Assembly: GCA_030295235.1 (NCBI GenBank) | Contig: AP026123.1 | Location: 1,364,001 to 1,428,000 of the forward strand | Length of the DNA stretch: 64,000 bases | Direction of reading: 5' to 3' | DNA from: Fistulifera solaris | Taxonomy: Eukaryota; Bacillariophyta; Bacillariophyceae; Naviculales; Stauroneidaceae | In this document: positions 35,351 to 46,740 of the stretch, one piece after another | Layout: every line of letters starts with the position of its first letter | How positions within the stretch are numbered: the stretch's first letter is position 1 | Made by a program: the position numbers and the translations under genes | The notes under the pieces: generated by a model | Seen by the model: only the letters and a program-made list of their open reading frames with translations | Databases searched by the model: none | Told to the model about the DNA's origin: nothing

Positions 35351-36206
35351 TGCGGCAGAGATTCACAGCAGTTTGTCGGCATCAATTTAAAGGATTTGTT
35401 GATTTCTATTTACGGGAGTATTTTGTGGCTCCTTGACGAAGTCAGCTGTTGGGCTTGAGCGACAGATTATACAGCTTTCGCGACAGAAAATTTCCCTAGG
35501 ACTGTCGACGTCACCACGGATGATGACCAAGTGTTTCATCGACTGATGATTTGACATGCATGATTCATGGAGGGAGGATTAATCAACTATTGTTCATAAA
35601 GAACACAGAGCAAATTCAATGATGCTTTGTGTCGAATGAGTTACTAAGCTTTGAAATGCACGCATTTTCATTTGGAAGGCATTGATATCACGTTTCTTAA
35701 TAGGTATTAACAAACTAGATTGTATCCATTTTCACGAGACGTTCCGTTCTCGATTAGCGGCCATGAATGGCTTTCAATCTTTCCCTCGTCATCTCTATTT
35801 TTCCACTAAGTTCCCTGAAAGTCTCTAAAGAGCTGTCGCCTGATGATGTAGATGAATGACTTTAGTACTACGTAATGACTAAGAGATAGCTCATAGTTTA
35901 GTTGTCAATATTAGGTGGCTTTTTACGGTTTTACGGAACATTCATTTCAGCGAACGCAAAAGGGTTAGAGCTTTAGCCACGGCCCATTTTCCTCTCTATT
36001 TTCTAGACCTATTGGTGCACAAAATTTTGGTGAAGCGTAATAGTCTACATGGTAAATAATCAACAAAACATCTTCTCTTCTCGTCAACGACAGGAAGACC
36101 CCGGCCAACCATTCACCTTATAAATTCAAACGAACCGTCTCAGCTCTTAAAGTGAGGCTCGAAGCGGAAACGAAATACGTACAACATCGCACAACCCGTT
36201 TCAAAC
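35351..36206. other. Intergenic, nothing recognised
   Basis: This is about 850 bp of AT-rich sequence with no ORF of note, no repeat matching other parts of the window and no RNA gene that I can see. Confidence 0.5.
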
Positions 36207-37097
36207 ATGGGAAAACATTGGCGAACAACAGTCCTGCATATTCTCGTCGTTTTCTCAACAGGGCGCGAAACTTTTTGTTCATCGTCATCTCCTGACCAAG
36301 AATCTCGAACTATTTATGACAGAAGCGAAAGCCCTATACTGGATATTCCATCACGTCAACAGCCGAGTCTAACAAGAAAGCCTGTACTAGAACGCCCTTT
36401 GAGTGAGATACTGGAAAGCCTCACCAAAGACGATGTACCCTCCGACTTTCACCAGCGACTGCTCGACGAAGAACAAGAACAAGCTAAATCTTTACTCGCT
36501 TCACAATCTACCTCGCAGTTTCGAAATGCCGTCAACTTCCTTTTGAAAGTCGCTGGCGCCGGTTCTATTTTGCTGCTAGCTGCACATTTCCTGCAGGGCG
36601 CATCCCTCATCCACGTCTGGAACGATCTTTCTCATGTTTCGAAAATAACAAGCATTCTATGGTTTCCATTCCTCTGGATCCGACCGTCTCATATGCTGGG
36701 GGACTCGTTGTCATTCGCGAAATTCTTTGTCGGGTCTGACCTCAGTTCCTATGTGATAAACAATATGTTGCCCACAATGGGAACTACTTTCAAGCAAATA
36801 ATAACAGCGGAACTATGGGGGCACTTTTGGAAAGTGACGTCGAAGAAGATACGCATTGTGATGGGAAAGCCGCCACGGGATCGTGATAGCGAGCCGGGCG
36901 AATCGTACGTTCCCGAATGGCTGAATACAGGTTACTCCTTCGTCGCGTCTACTGTGGAGAAAGGATGCACAAAACTATTGCAGAAAACCATGCAAAAGCA
37001 CTTTCATCAATCGATTGAGTCAGTTTCATCGTTTGTTATGGTATCGCTACGTGAATCTCTCTTTCAGCCGAAAAGTGGCAACGACCTAGAATTATAA
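36207..37097 (+). CDS. Secretory-pathway or organelle membrane protein, unknown
   Basis: The 296-residue ORF starts MGKHWRTTVLHILVVFSTGR with a moderate signal-peptide-like segment, then a polar, Ser-rich and acidic region. Two hydrophobic stretches follow (FLLKVAGAGSILLLAAHFL and SILWFPFLWI), then an amphipathic C-terminal part with repeated helices (GYSFVASTVEKGCTKLLQKT). It has no motif that I recognise. The N-terminus does not show a clear Phe at a signal cleavage site, so plastid import is not indicated. The next gene is convergent with a 57-bp gap. Gene reality is supported by length, a clean frame and membrane-protein composition. Confidence 0.6.
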   Translation: MGKHWRTTVLHILVVFSTGRETFCSSSSPDQESRTIYDRSESPILDIPSRQQPSLTRKPVLERPLSEILESLTKDDVPSDFHQRLLDEEQEQAKSLLASQSTSQFRNAVNFLLKVAGAGSILLLAAHFLQGASLIHVWNDLSHVSKITSILWFPFLWIRPSHMLGDSLSFAKFFVGSDLSSYVINNMLPTMGTTFKQIITAELWGHFWKVTSKKIRIVMGKPPRDRDSEPGESYVPEWLNTGYSFVASTVEKGCTKLLQKTMQKHFHQSIESVSSFVMVSLRESLFQPKSGNDLEL

Positions 37098-37153
37098 ATG
37101 GACGATTTTTTCATGAAAAGCGATGGCCTAGGCGCTCTATGATAGAGTCAGCC

Positions 37154-37698
37154 TTACGGCTCGTTTACAAATCGCTGGTTGTCGTCGTCACCTTCTTCCT
37201 TGCCTTCCACAATAATGAACTGTTTCAACTCTTCCCAAAGCTTTTCTCTGGCTTCCCCTTCCAACGCTCCATCTAATTTCGCAGATCGCTCCTGACCATC
37301 AGATGCGAACCAAAGCTTTGAAATGTGCGTATCTCCTTCCTCTAATGGTAATGCCGTATCATCAGATATGTAAATAGGAGGGCCTTTGTCGAGCAGCCGT
37401 CGCAACTCGGCTTGGCAGTCCGTTTTCTTGACTCGTTCTACATATTGATGAAATTGCTCGTCCAGCAGCTTTTGTACGACTTCTAGTTCAAAAAGGGAAG
37501 GTTTCCATTTCAAGCTGGGGAATGACTGATACTCGACTGATAAAATTGCAAATTCGTTGAGTGATTATGAGCAAAATAGTGACATTTGAACATAAAGGAA
37601 CGCTCACCGTAATTTCCGTCTCCTACTGTTATATCTTCCATAGTGCAAATGCAGCACATCCCCTCTGGAGGCGTTCCATGTTCATCACTGCTTGGCAT
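37154..37698 (-). CDS. Conserved-looking Cys-motif protein, unknown function
   Basis: Exon 1 (37608-37698) and exon 2 (37154-37536) join across a 71-bp intron, giving 157 residues. The start is MPSSDEHGTPPEGMCCICTM; the CCIC-T-MED motif looks like the first half of a RING or zinc-binding site. The splice continues GDGNYVEYQSFPSLKWKPS, then helices (VVQKLLDEQFHQYVERVKK), a further Cys (TDCQAELRRLLDKGPPIYI) and an acidic tail. A second full zinc ligand set is not seen. I do not recognise the family. The tail-to-tail neighbour at 37097 and the ~290-bp repeat array upstream frame it. Intron and composition support a real gene. Confidence 0.65.
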
Positions 37699-37974
37699 TA
37701 TAGAAGGAGAAATAGCGGTTTGTTGTTCTAAAATTATTGAGGAATATGTATGATAAAGAGACGACAAAACAATAATAATGTTGTGACGAGGGGAATTGCA
37801 TGTGAATTGTGAAAGCACTTTTCCGTTGGAAAAGTCACGCGCACGGAGGATTTCGAAATATTCGTATTTCATCTACGACAGGTCTTTATCGATGGTTCTT
37901 TTTCGATAAAAAGGATACCTGCTTTATTTCTAAGCATATGGATTTTATTTCAAGTGAAACGAATGGATATTGAT

Positions 37975-38965
37975 TGTTTTACGGCATTTACAACTTTTGG
38001 CTTCGGCTTGCCGCCGCCTACGACGTCCCCAGTACACTTTCTACGCAGACGATGCTTCGGCGCTCTCATGTCTCTTTTCTAGGTTTTGACAAGCGTCAAC
38101 CATCCCTCGGACACCCACCTCTCACGGAAATTATCGCAGTTTGTATATTCAAAGGTTCATTAGGCGATTAGAGAACCTAAGCATCGGAGAAGCATGTTTT
38201 TCATGCAGATACACATTTGAAGGCCGCTCGCCGCTGCCTACGACGATCCCAGTACACTTTCTACGGAGACGACGCTTCGGCGCTCTCACGTTACTCTCTT
38301 TGGTCTTGACACACGTCGACCATCCCTCGGACACCTAGCTCTTGCGGAAATTATCGCATTTTCAACTTATATCAAGGGGTCACTAATCGAATGGAGAACC
38401 TAAGCATGGAGAACAAAAGCATGGAGAATCAATCACAGCATCGGAGAATACAACACACGGGCAATTCTAAGCATCGAAGAAGCAGGCTATGTATGAATTA
38501 GCAAGTTTGACCTCGGCTCGCTGCCGCCTACAACGATCCCAGTACACTTTCTACGCAGACGACGCTTTGGCGCTCTCACGTTATTCTCTTTGGTCTTGAC
38601 ACACGTCGACCATCCCTCGGACACCTAGCTCTTGCGGAAATTATCGCATTTTCAACTTATATCAAGGGGTCACTAATCGAATGGAGAACCTAAGCATGGA
38701 GAACAAAAGCATGGAGAATCAATCACAGCATCGGAGAATACAACACACGGGCAATTCTAAGCATCGAAGAAGCAGGCTATGTATGAATTAGCAAGTTTGA
38801 CCTCGGCTCGCTGCCGCCTACAACGATCCCAGTACACTTTCTACGCAGACGACGCTTTGGCGCTCTCACGTTACTTTCTTTGGTCTTGACACACGTCGAC
38901 CATCCCTCGGACACCTAGCTCTCACGGAAATCATCGCATTTTGACAACAAAATCGGATGTCCATT
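37975..38965. repeat. Tandem repeat array, ~290-bp unit, four copies
   Basis: The landmark CCCAGTACAC recurs at 38028, 38249, 38538 and 38828, so spacings are 221, 289 and 290 bp. The unit contains CGACGCTT-GGCGCTCTCACG, GACACACGTCGACCATCC, CTCGGACACCTAGCTC and a sub-repeat of AGCATGGAGAA. The last two full copies are almost identical; the first two are shorter and diverged. The array is AT/GC-balanced and has no credible ORF. It lies between the Cys-motif gene and the 3' end of the K+ channel gene. Confidence 0.9.
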
Positions 38966-39116
38966 TTGATGGGCAACCAGTCTGAATCAGTTCTAGCGGT
39001 CTACTTCGACAAGAGTAAATCCCTACAACGTGGATAGGACTTAAAATATAATTTCAAATTGTTATTGTTGTTGTTATTGTGAATTGTGAAAGCGTCGCGA
39101 TCTTGCTTGATCGTCA

Positions 39117-39240
39117 TTACAAAGTATTCATGACTGGAACGCAGTCGCGGTAGAGCTGAGCCCACATTTTGGAGCTATAGTAATACGGTAGACAAAGAAA
39201 CCGTAAACCAACACTTTGGCCTATAGTAATTAACACGTAA
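39117..39240. repeat. Copies of the dispersed CATGACTG / CTATAGT motif family
   Basis: TTCATGACTGGAACGCAG then TCGCGG lies near 39128, followed by TTGGAGCTATAGTAATACGG near 39170 and ACACTTTGGCCTATAGTAAT near 39212. The same ordered pair of motifs is found in the repeat at 0.9-1.5 kb. Confidence 0.6.
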
Positions 39241-39436
39241 CATCGACAATAAAAATGAGGCGGTGCGTTTTGCAAAATAATTTTAAAAACGATAACGACA
39301 ATTGCGTATTGTGGTTCATGAACTTGCAGAGTGATTATTAAATGACTGTGTGCGAGGAAACGGGCAGAACGTAAGCCCGATAGCAGAATTCTGACTTCTG
39401 TCGGCGTAGTCGTCAAGCAGATGATTTCGCTATACG

Positions 39437-41045
39437 TTACTCGTAAAGAGCATAGAGTTCACCATCACTTGCATCACAGTTCATGCTATTCGTCCGATTG
39501 CTCTGATCGAGTGCTTGATCCTCGATACTGATGTAGTCATTGTTCCCCGCCAGAACACGGAATTTATCCATGATTGGCTTGATATCATCATACGTCACCT
39601 TCTGCAATACGAGCAAGGACGCCAAGGCAAACTCATACTGATCGATCTTGTCGTCATGCTCTTCAGCCTGCATATCAATAATGAGACCTTCACTAACTTC
39701 ACGACGATCCCAGGCGTATTGTCGACGGACGGCGCCGATTTCTCTGGACAATGAGCCGAGGCGACCCAAGGAATCGCCAACAAAGTAGGTCGAAAATACC
39801 AAGAAGATAATCTGCACCCATCGCATATCGAAGGGCATATCGAGATCACCGTACTACGATCAAAGAGCCGTTGCATGAGTCATCGATGCAAAAAACTGAT
39901 CTTTTTTATTCATTGTCACTTACCCCGATGGTGGTGGTTGTTTGAACCGCCCAGTAAAAGGTTGTCATCCACGTCCACTGTTGAGTTTCTTCTTCAGAAA
40001 GCCTGACAAAGATTCGAGCCAAAAGAACTCCGATCAAGTTTAGGGCCAAAAATTCGACCGCAATAATGGAAAACTTGACCATGTAGGTGCGATGGATCAG
40101 TTGATACAGAAACTTTTCCTTATCGACACTACGAACAAAGTGATCCATGGCCCAATCATGCATCCTATCGAGTGGGTTTCCAGTCGAAGATACGACGGCA
40201 GATATCGCAGTCACTAGCACCGCCATACTTAAAATCATGTACAGGATGCCCATCAAAACGTGCCATCGTGGTTGCTCCAAGTTGGCATCGATGACCGAAA
40301 CATCGCCGTATCTGAAGAAGAAGGGGAAAGTGAGACGACATGTTCTCAATCTAATTCACGTTTAGTTCAAGCGTTGAATAGCTTACCCCACTGTGGACAG
40401 CGTTGCCGAGGCGAAGTACATGGCGGTGAGCCAGCCAGCGTAAGGGCCGCGTTCAGGAATGTTAGGACACACTTTTTCGTCATCAACAATCCAACAAAAG
40501 AAGACTGGGGTGAAAAAGTAGTACGCCAAAACAGTTAGCAAGTATTTCGCGAAAGGATTTCGGAGCCAGGGCCACCAACTGATGATTCTCGTGTAATAGA
40601 ATGAGAAATCCTGATAGTAGAAGTAATTGTGCTTGATTTCGGAGGTGACGCGTTCAACGCCTTTCTCCAAAACAGAAAGCAACATTTCAGATTCATTTGG
40701 GAAGCCAAAGATTTCAAAGAAAGAAGCCACTTGACTTCTGGGCGATTGCACTTCTTCGCGCAACTCGTCGCGGAATCGAAGCAAATCTTCGAGATGAATT
40801 CTCGTCTTATGGTTCCGTTGTGAAGCTATCTCGCGGCACTTCTCGAGGAATCGCTTGCGTACAGCAAATGTGATAGGAATACGATTTTCTCGCTTTTTTT
40901 GCATCCGAAGGGCAATATCCTCTACTTCAGACATTTTGACGGCGCTCGTTTTGAGTGGATGTTCTGCCTGATAGCGCTGCAATCCGTTTTCCAATGCGAT
41001 GAGCTGGGCGCTTTTGTCCCCGTTGATCATAACTTCCTTTGCCAT
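39437..41045 (-). CDS. Two-pore-domain potassium channel (TPK/K2P type)
   Basis: Three exons, 40387-41045, 39924-40311 and 39437-39853, give 487 residues. Both introns (75 and 70 bp) interrupt or abut a pore signature and splicing restores them: ...ATLSTVG+YGDV for pore 1 and TTTTIG+YGDLD for pore 2. Around them are four membrane helices (YLLTVLAYYFFTPVFFCWI, HVLMGILYMILSMAVLVTAI, MVKFSIIAVEFLALNLIGVLL, WVQIIFLVFSTYFVGDS). The N-terminal 150 residues are cytosolic and charged. The C-terminal tail is about 110 residues and acidic (EEHDDKIDQYEF) without a clear EF-hand. The GYG filters predict K+ selectivity. The membrane (plasma, vacuolar or plastid) cannot be told. The gene is divergent from TAF11. 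Confidence 0.92.
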
Positions 41046-41481
41046 GATGATTCAGAGTACTATCGTTGAGTTTGCTAAGGTTATCTTTCTTTGGCGTTTT
41101 TACTTCTATCCATGTGGTTGCGATCGGAATTATGATATTTTGTTGAAATTGTGGAGGCAAAAAGTGTCCGTAGTCGGGATAAAGAATTCGGATAGAGTTC
41201 GACGGAAATCATCTTAGTTTGTGAGTTTTTACTTGTGGTACAGTCCATGTAGTATCATGTATAATGTATACTATTTGAGTACCGTTTAGGGGAGTTGACG
41301 GATTGTATACTGTAGCTCTTGCAGTACAAAGACTGTGTGTCAGTCACTAGTATCAGGGACTGCTACGATGATACTACGTATATTATGATGATGTAACAAC
41401 AAACAGCAAAACACTTGGAGTATAGATTATGATCAAACCAATCCATACGTTGCAGCCTACTTGATACGATAAGTCAATAGA

Positions 41482-42426
41482 ATGGATCCGCGTTCCGTTA
41501 AGCGCCCGAGAAGCTCAACACCGACCAAAGGCGGTAAGTTATTGTTGCACCACTGTTGCTCGATGCGAAACATCCTCATTTTTGCCTTTGACTTCATCCA
41601 AGATGCTATACAGAAAAAGAAAATAAAGAGCTCGAAGAAGAGTAAGAATAAGAAGAAAGTACAGTTACCAGAAGCGGTTTCTGGTACTACGAAAACGAAA
41701 CAAAATGCGTCTTCTCTAGACGAGTAAGTCTTCATACTCCTTCGTGTCCTTTCTGTTTTCATTATGTATGTGCCTCATCATCATGGTTCCCACAGAACAG
41801 CGACAGCGGAAGGCCAGATGATGTCACAGATGCTTTCAACTTTCTCCGCTATCGAACAGTCGCGATTTGAAGCATACAAACGCGCGAAACTGAATCACCC
41901 TGCCGTAGAACAATGGGTGGCAGCATGCTTGTCGCATCACATGTCGCTGGAAGGCCCTGGCCGTCCATTATCTGATCTGGTGACCCCGGGAAGTCACCGA
42001 GAGATTACGATGGTCGTGGCGACGGCCGCGAAAATATACGCGCAACGTCTGGTGGCGGCCGCGTTAAAAGCGGAACGTCCGGGGGCGCCGTTGTCACCCG
42101 AAACTCTGTGGAAAGTGTTACAAGAACGGAGACGGAATGGCACAGATCCAGGTTTCTACTTACAAAAGAATGAGTCTATACAATTGAATGCGCCCCATTC
42201 GCTTAAAATTTACGAACAGCGTCGACTCGCTGGGTTGGCGGCGCAAGAGGCGTATGATGCAAAGTTTGCGACAGAGTTATCAGAGCAGACAGATGAAAGT
42301 GCAACCGTAAAAAATGAAGCGAGTGGTACTGCAGAAGAAAGTGGGTCCGATGGAAAGGAGGATAATAAAGCGGTCGTCGAGATTGAAGTGAAAGACGAAG
42401 ATTTCATGGACGAGGCCGACGATTGA
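41482..42426 (+). CDS. TAF11: TFIID subunit TAF11
   Basis: Three exons (41482-41533, 41603-41723, 41796-42426) give 267 residues. The N-terminus is basic and Lys-rich (KKKIKSSKKSKNKKK). The histone-fold region starts MMSQMLSTFSAIEQSRFEAYKRAKL, matching the TAF11 pattern (split: QMLSTFSAIEQ, RFEAYKRAKL), continues REITMVVATAAKIYAQRLV as helix 2, and ends PLSPETLWKVLQERRR as helix 3. An unusual feature is a longer loop between helices 1 and 2 and an acidic C-terminal tail (EIEVKDEDFMDEADD) not found in most homologues. TAF11 pairs with TAF13 in TFIID. It is divergent from the K+ channel gene and convergent with the SNARE gene 60 bp downstream. Confidence 0.85.
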
Positions 42427-42485
42427 GGGACAAATCAAACTAAAAACTAATCTATTTCACGCAAACTATTTTAATTACCGTGAAA

Positions 42486-42934
42486 TCATGTATATAGTAT
42501 TAAAAGAAATAAAACAATGGCTATCACGATCAGAGTCAAAATCAGCATAAAATTTTGCGTGCCCCCAGATTTTTCAATAAATTCTTTCGTCTTTTGCGTG
42601 ACGTAATCAAGAGTGTTCCCCGCTTCCTCTAAATCACGATCCATATCATCTAACATTTGATTTTGCTGGTTGAGTTCGTCGGAAATAGCCATGGAAAGAT
42701 TTCCCAATCGCTCCGCCGATTGAGCCAACATTCTAAGCCTTGATCTTGTTGTTGCATTAGTTGCTGCTGGCGCTGCATGCCCCCGACGTCATCTCTGTAA
42801 TTTCCATGATTACTGCTGCTACGAGAAGTACTCGGGCGGTTGACAAAGTCTTGTTCATCTTCGCTACTGTCATCGCTAAAGTCATCGAGAGAAATTTTAC
42901 TGTAGTCCGGATTCTTATTGTTGTTCGCGAACAT
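42486..42934 (-). CDS. Qc-SNARE of the syntaxin-8/SYP5 type
   Basis: The N-terminal half (42934 to about 42731) is acidic and Gln-rich and ends QQQDQGLE. The SNARE motif follows in the next frame (MLAQSAERLGNLSMAISDEL ... NQQNQMLDDMDRDLEEAGNTL) and the protein ends in a C-terminal membrane anchor (FMLILTLIVIAIVLFLLILY). One extra A near 42731 joins the two into a 149-residue protein. The Gln after SDELNQ fits the zero layer of a Qc-SNARE. It would act in endosomal or vacuolar fusion with other SNAREs. The short N-terminus lacks a folded regulatory domain, as in Bet1- or syntaxin-8-like proteins. Confidence 0.85.
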
Positions 42935-43448
42935 TGTGTAATCTGTAGAAAGATCTCAAGACGCCATTCACCTGACGATTTAGTATCTCTTCTTGGAGAA
43001 GTCTTTAATAATATGGTCGTCTATTTGATTCAAGAAAACAATCAGCAGCAGCGGCGGCTTTGTTGCATGAATGTGAAATGCGCCCATGGTGGGAAAATTT
43101 TGCGCTTGCCGAGCGTTGACCGTCGCGGTAACCTTATTCGTAAAACGCGACAAAACTGTTGTTGCTTATACTGATCGAAACCGGAATGACTAACCTTAAT
43201 GACAAATGATCCTTTTGAATGACTTTGCGTCACACACGTGACTAAATCAAGACTACTTATACTCGTACGTGTTTTACTTCCACTTGGCACCACAAAACAT
43301 TTCAAAAATTTCAACAACAGCAAAAACAAAAGCGTGAACTTCAACGACACAACAGAGAAGGGACATCAACCAGAACCCTCTCTTTTGCCCTAATCGAAAT
43401 TCGGAACCAGTTACACTTTTGAGTTCTTTGCAGAAATTTCGTTTCACC

Positions 43449-44490
43449 ATGATGTGCAACAACTGGCGAATAGTGCCGCTTCTGGCCCTTGTCGTTACTT
43501 TGTCCTCGAACACCGACGCTTTTGTGCTGCCGTCGGCTCGGTCGACTTTTTCCACTATCGGCTTCTACGACTTCACTGCACGCAGCGGCCGTATCGAACC
43601 CTTTCAAACGCTTGCCCTGGGTAGTACAAAAGGAAAAAGAAAAAAGAAGCTCGTCGAATGAAACAAGAGCGGGCCAAGTTGCACCGAGAGCTCGGAATTG
43701 CCGAAGATGCGACCTACGAAGAAATTGTCGCCGCCACAGATATGCTGATTGCACAAGTAGGGTCAGATCTTAAAGCAAAAGTCAAGATCGAAATTGCTAA
43801 AGACAGAATTTTGCAGATCCGATTGAACGAAAGATTGGCTGGTTTGGCAGCGGAAAGCAAAGAAGCGCGGGCCATGTCGAGCTATGAACTGGAAGGGTAA
43901 GTTTTGTTATTGAGAAAACTGCCGTGTATCTGTTTTCTGCTGGTATCTTGTCGAATAATGTATGTTTGAAACCCGCTAATGAGTTCCTGCTTTATGTTTT
44001 CCGTGTACATCTTCAACGCCTCTGAATTTACAGAATCGACGAAGATGACAAACCAAAGGCTGCGAAAGAATGGAATGCACCGCGTTGGACACAAGGGCTT
44101 GTTGTAAAGCCCGACGAGCAGCACTTGAAATCACAGATTCGATTGTGGGGAATTGTAACGGCTATTGGTGTTGCTCTTCCACCAGCCCAGGAATACTTGG
44201 GCCGATTCACGTGGTTGATATGTGTTGCTCAGCTCACATTCCGTGGTATGCCTCGCGATCAAATGGAAGGCGGAGGTATGGGAATGAGTTTCAATGCGGG
44301 TGGTAAAGGCGGTCACCGAAAGGTGGCCTTCGCCCTGGGTTTCGCTACCTGGGTGGTCGGTGCCATCATTTCGTACGGTTTGATGCCCTCGTGGGCCCGC
44401 GGACAGCGATGGTCCGCCACACTTGGCTTTACCATGCAGAATCTTATCTTTGGTGTAGTGTCTTCGTATCTACAACCATACAAAGGATAA
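43449..44490 (+). CDS. CPP1: Plastid CPP1-like protein (chaperone-like protein of POR1 family)
   Basis: Exon 1 (43449-43896) and exon 2 (44034-44490) are separated by a 137-bp intron; corrected length is 301 residues. The N-terminus MMCNNWRIVPLLALVVTLSS ends in NTDA/FVLPS, a signal peptide with Phe at the cleavage point, so plastid import is predicted. A one-base frame change occurs in an A run near 43643. The J-like region (HRELGIAEDATYEEIVAATD, then EIAKDRILQIRLNERLAG) is followed by a membrane domain with several helices (IRLWGIVTAIGVALPPA, VAFALGFATWVVGAIISYG). In plants the CPP1 family stabilises protochlorophyllide oxidoreductase and helps thylakoid or envelope protein biogenesis. Confidence 0.82.
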
Positions 44491-44587
44491 AGAATTAATA
44501 ATAAAAGATCTGTTTATTTCCGTACCTAGATTTAATGACTCGTTCCGAGTGATGCAGACTATGATGCGAGGAAGCTGAAGCAATGTC

Positions 44588-45659
44588 TCACTGATCTGGA
44601 TGTGTTTTCCATATCCGAATAGTTCCATCTTCGGATCCTGACGCGTAGGTGGAGCCGTCGGGTGAGTATCGAAGGCAACGGATGGGTCCATGGTGCCCTT
44701 TGTGACACTCCAGCTCTTGCCCGGTGGCCGTAGCAAAGACCCGGACCCACAAATCGCTACCTCCCGCTACAAACAATTCACCGGATGGATGCAACGAGAC
44801 ACCGCCTTCCTCTCGAAAATGAATGGGCATTTTGTACGAATGCATCAAGGATCGGTCCGCCAGGTTGAAAAAGTATACTTTGTCGCCTGCTGCCACGGAA
44901 AGTATCTGACGCGAAGCAGTGGTGTTCGTGATTTCCATATCGCGGATTTCCACTCCGTCTTCAGTTTTTAAAACGTGTATCAGATTCCCCGGGGACTTGA
45001 GAGAATCGATCTGCCAAAATCGAATACAACCATCGGCGCCACCCGCCAACAAAACATTATTGGACAGCCAAGAGCATTTGTTTATCCCAATCTTCGAACC
45101 AGAGGACTGGGGGATCTCCAGCGGTGCGTTCTTTGGGTAAAGTAAATCATAAATTCGAATGATTCCTTCGTGCCCGCCAGTCGCGAGCCACTTACTATTG
45201 GGTGTAAAGTCACAAGTCTTTACAATATGGTTGTGGGGCAACTGGTACAAATCCTTGCCTGTGATGGCATCCCAGACATGAACACTATAGTCACCGCTCG
45301 CGGTTGCTGCTAAATTCCCTGACGGATCGAGTCGACAGCACCATACGGCGCCTTTGTGGCCTACAAACGTACCGATCCAATCGCCTGTGATTCCGTCTCG
45401 AACCATCGGTTTCTTATCTATGGCAACAAATCAGGAGGTTAGATGGCATTGAGTTTCCTACTTTGGTCGATTTGGCCAGCGCATACGCTTTACAACGAAA
45501 AGCTTCAAGCGCCTTACCATGACAGGCCGAAATGAGCAGAGTTCTGTTTTCCCCCGACACATGGATAAATTGGAGCTCGGCGAGAGGTCGGGTGTGTCCG
45601 GGACAAACGATAGGGATCTGGCGACCCTGATTCTTGTCAGCGGTATCATCCGCGCCCAT
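44588..45659 (-). CDS. STRAP: WD40 protein STRAP/UNRIP homologue
   Basis: Exon 1 (45518-45659) and exon 2 (44588-45417) join across a 100-bp intron to give 323 residues. The N-terminal CPGHTRPLAELQF and, after the splice, ACHDKKPMVRDGITGDWIGT match the STRAP pattern very closely. Seven WD40 blades follow (for example GHKGAVWCCRLDPSG, HIVKTCDFTPNSKWLATGG, GHHGPIRCLRYSPDGSTYAS). STRAP/UNRIP is a cytosolic and nuclear scaffold: in animals it joins the SMN complex in snRNP assembly and partners with UNR and kinase receptors. The receptor partner has no diatom counterpart that I know of, so snRNP or RNA roles are more likely. All key WD residues look intact. Confidence 0.88.
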
Positions 45660-46121
45660 GTTTCTGTTATTATCAACTCAAAAAGCTAGGCTTTCAGTAG
45701 AAATAATGAAAAAGCGGAACGATTTTTGCTTGCCTCGCATGCTGCGTTTTTGAATGTCATTATTGCGATGCTGTAAGTTAGTACAGTAACACTCAAAACT
45801 CCAAACCTCCAAACACGGTTTTCGCCTAATGAAGTCAAAGCCACTCAGCACGGAAGATAACACTAAAAGCGATACTCCTAAAATATGGCACCAGTCCCGG
45901 ATAAAATTAGTTTTTCTTTAGTCACGAATCCTTTAAGTGGGCGCAGTCTGTCCGTGCACCCTCGACGACATTTTTATAACCCACTACGACATGGAAAGAA
46001 AGAGGAGTACCGCTCCAAAACAACATATACTTACAAGATTTATATGACAGAGCTCTGTACTTTGTAGCCTTACTGTGATGAGACTCGTAACATTGGGCAA
46101 AAAAATGCAAGGGGATTGCCC

Positions 46122-46559
46122 ATGATTTTTTGGCTAATTTGGCTCATTGTTTGCCACAACAACAGGTGAGGAAATTGTTGACCTCTAAAGGATACTCTTC
46201 CCGTTCTGCACGATTTTCTCATTTAAACTTTCAATAGTGCTAATGAACGTACGGTGACGGTGAGAAATGAGGCCCAAGCCGTTCAGAAACTGCTTGAAAA
46301 GCTCAATATTGCGCCTTTTCAAAGACACTGGTCGAGCAATTACAGTGCGCCAGCAGATACTCCCTCGCAATGCCTTGAGCCGTAGATACCCTCATTTTCC
46401 TTCGGTTTCGGGTATACTGCACTGCATGACCATCGGCGTTCGATGCGGCGTCCAAGAATCCATCTCAAACCCATTGAGAAGAAGGAAGATACAACGGACG
46501 ATTGGAGCGAAACCCTCACTGGGATAGCTGAGCAACATGCTGTAATGAATAACCATTAG
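46122..46559 (+). CDS. Candidate small gene, possibly with signal anchor and an in-frame TAG
   Basis: An ATG at 46122 opens MIFWLIWLIVCHNN, then a possible GT-AG intron (46166-46237, 72 bp) joins in frame to SANERTVTVRNEAQAVQKLL and EKLNIAPFQRHWSSNYSA, ending at a TAG at 46383-46385 (63 residues). The same frame stays open for 57 more codons beyond the TAG (IPSFSFGFGYTALHDHRRSM ... DDWSETLTGIAEQHAVM) to a stop at 46557-46559. Either this is a short secreted protein, a gene with a broken stop codon, or a chance frame. The composition looks coding but I do not recognise it. There is no independent evidence, so confidence is low. Confidence 0.3.
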
Positions 46560-46740
46560 GACTCTTCTAGCGTGAGAATTGTCGTCTTGATGTCATTCTT
46601 GATTATGCTACTATGAGAATTATCAAGTATTCTAAATGTCTACGTGCATTTATTTCATATCCTTCGGAAATACTCTTCAAATTATAACCTTACATTTGTT
46701 TATTTATCTTCGCCGAAACAACAACCAGAATGTTGGTGAC

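Noticed and set aside
41056-41481. Short ORFs upstream of the K+ channel and TAF11
   Set aside because: They are antisense shadows or UTR frames with no features; the region is a divergent promoter.
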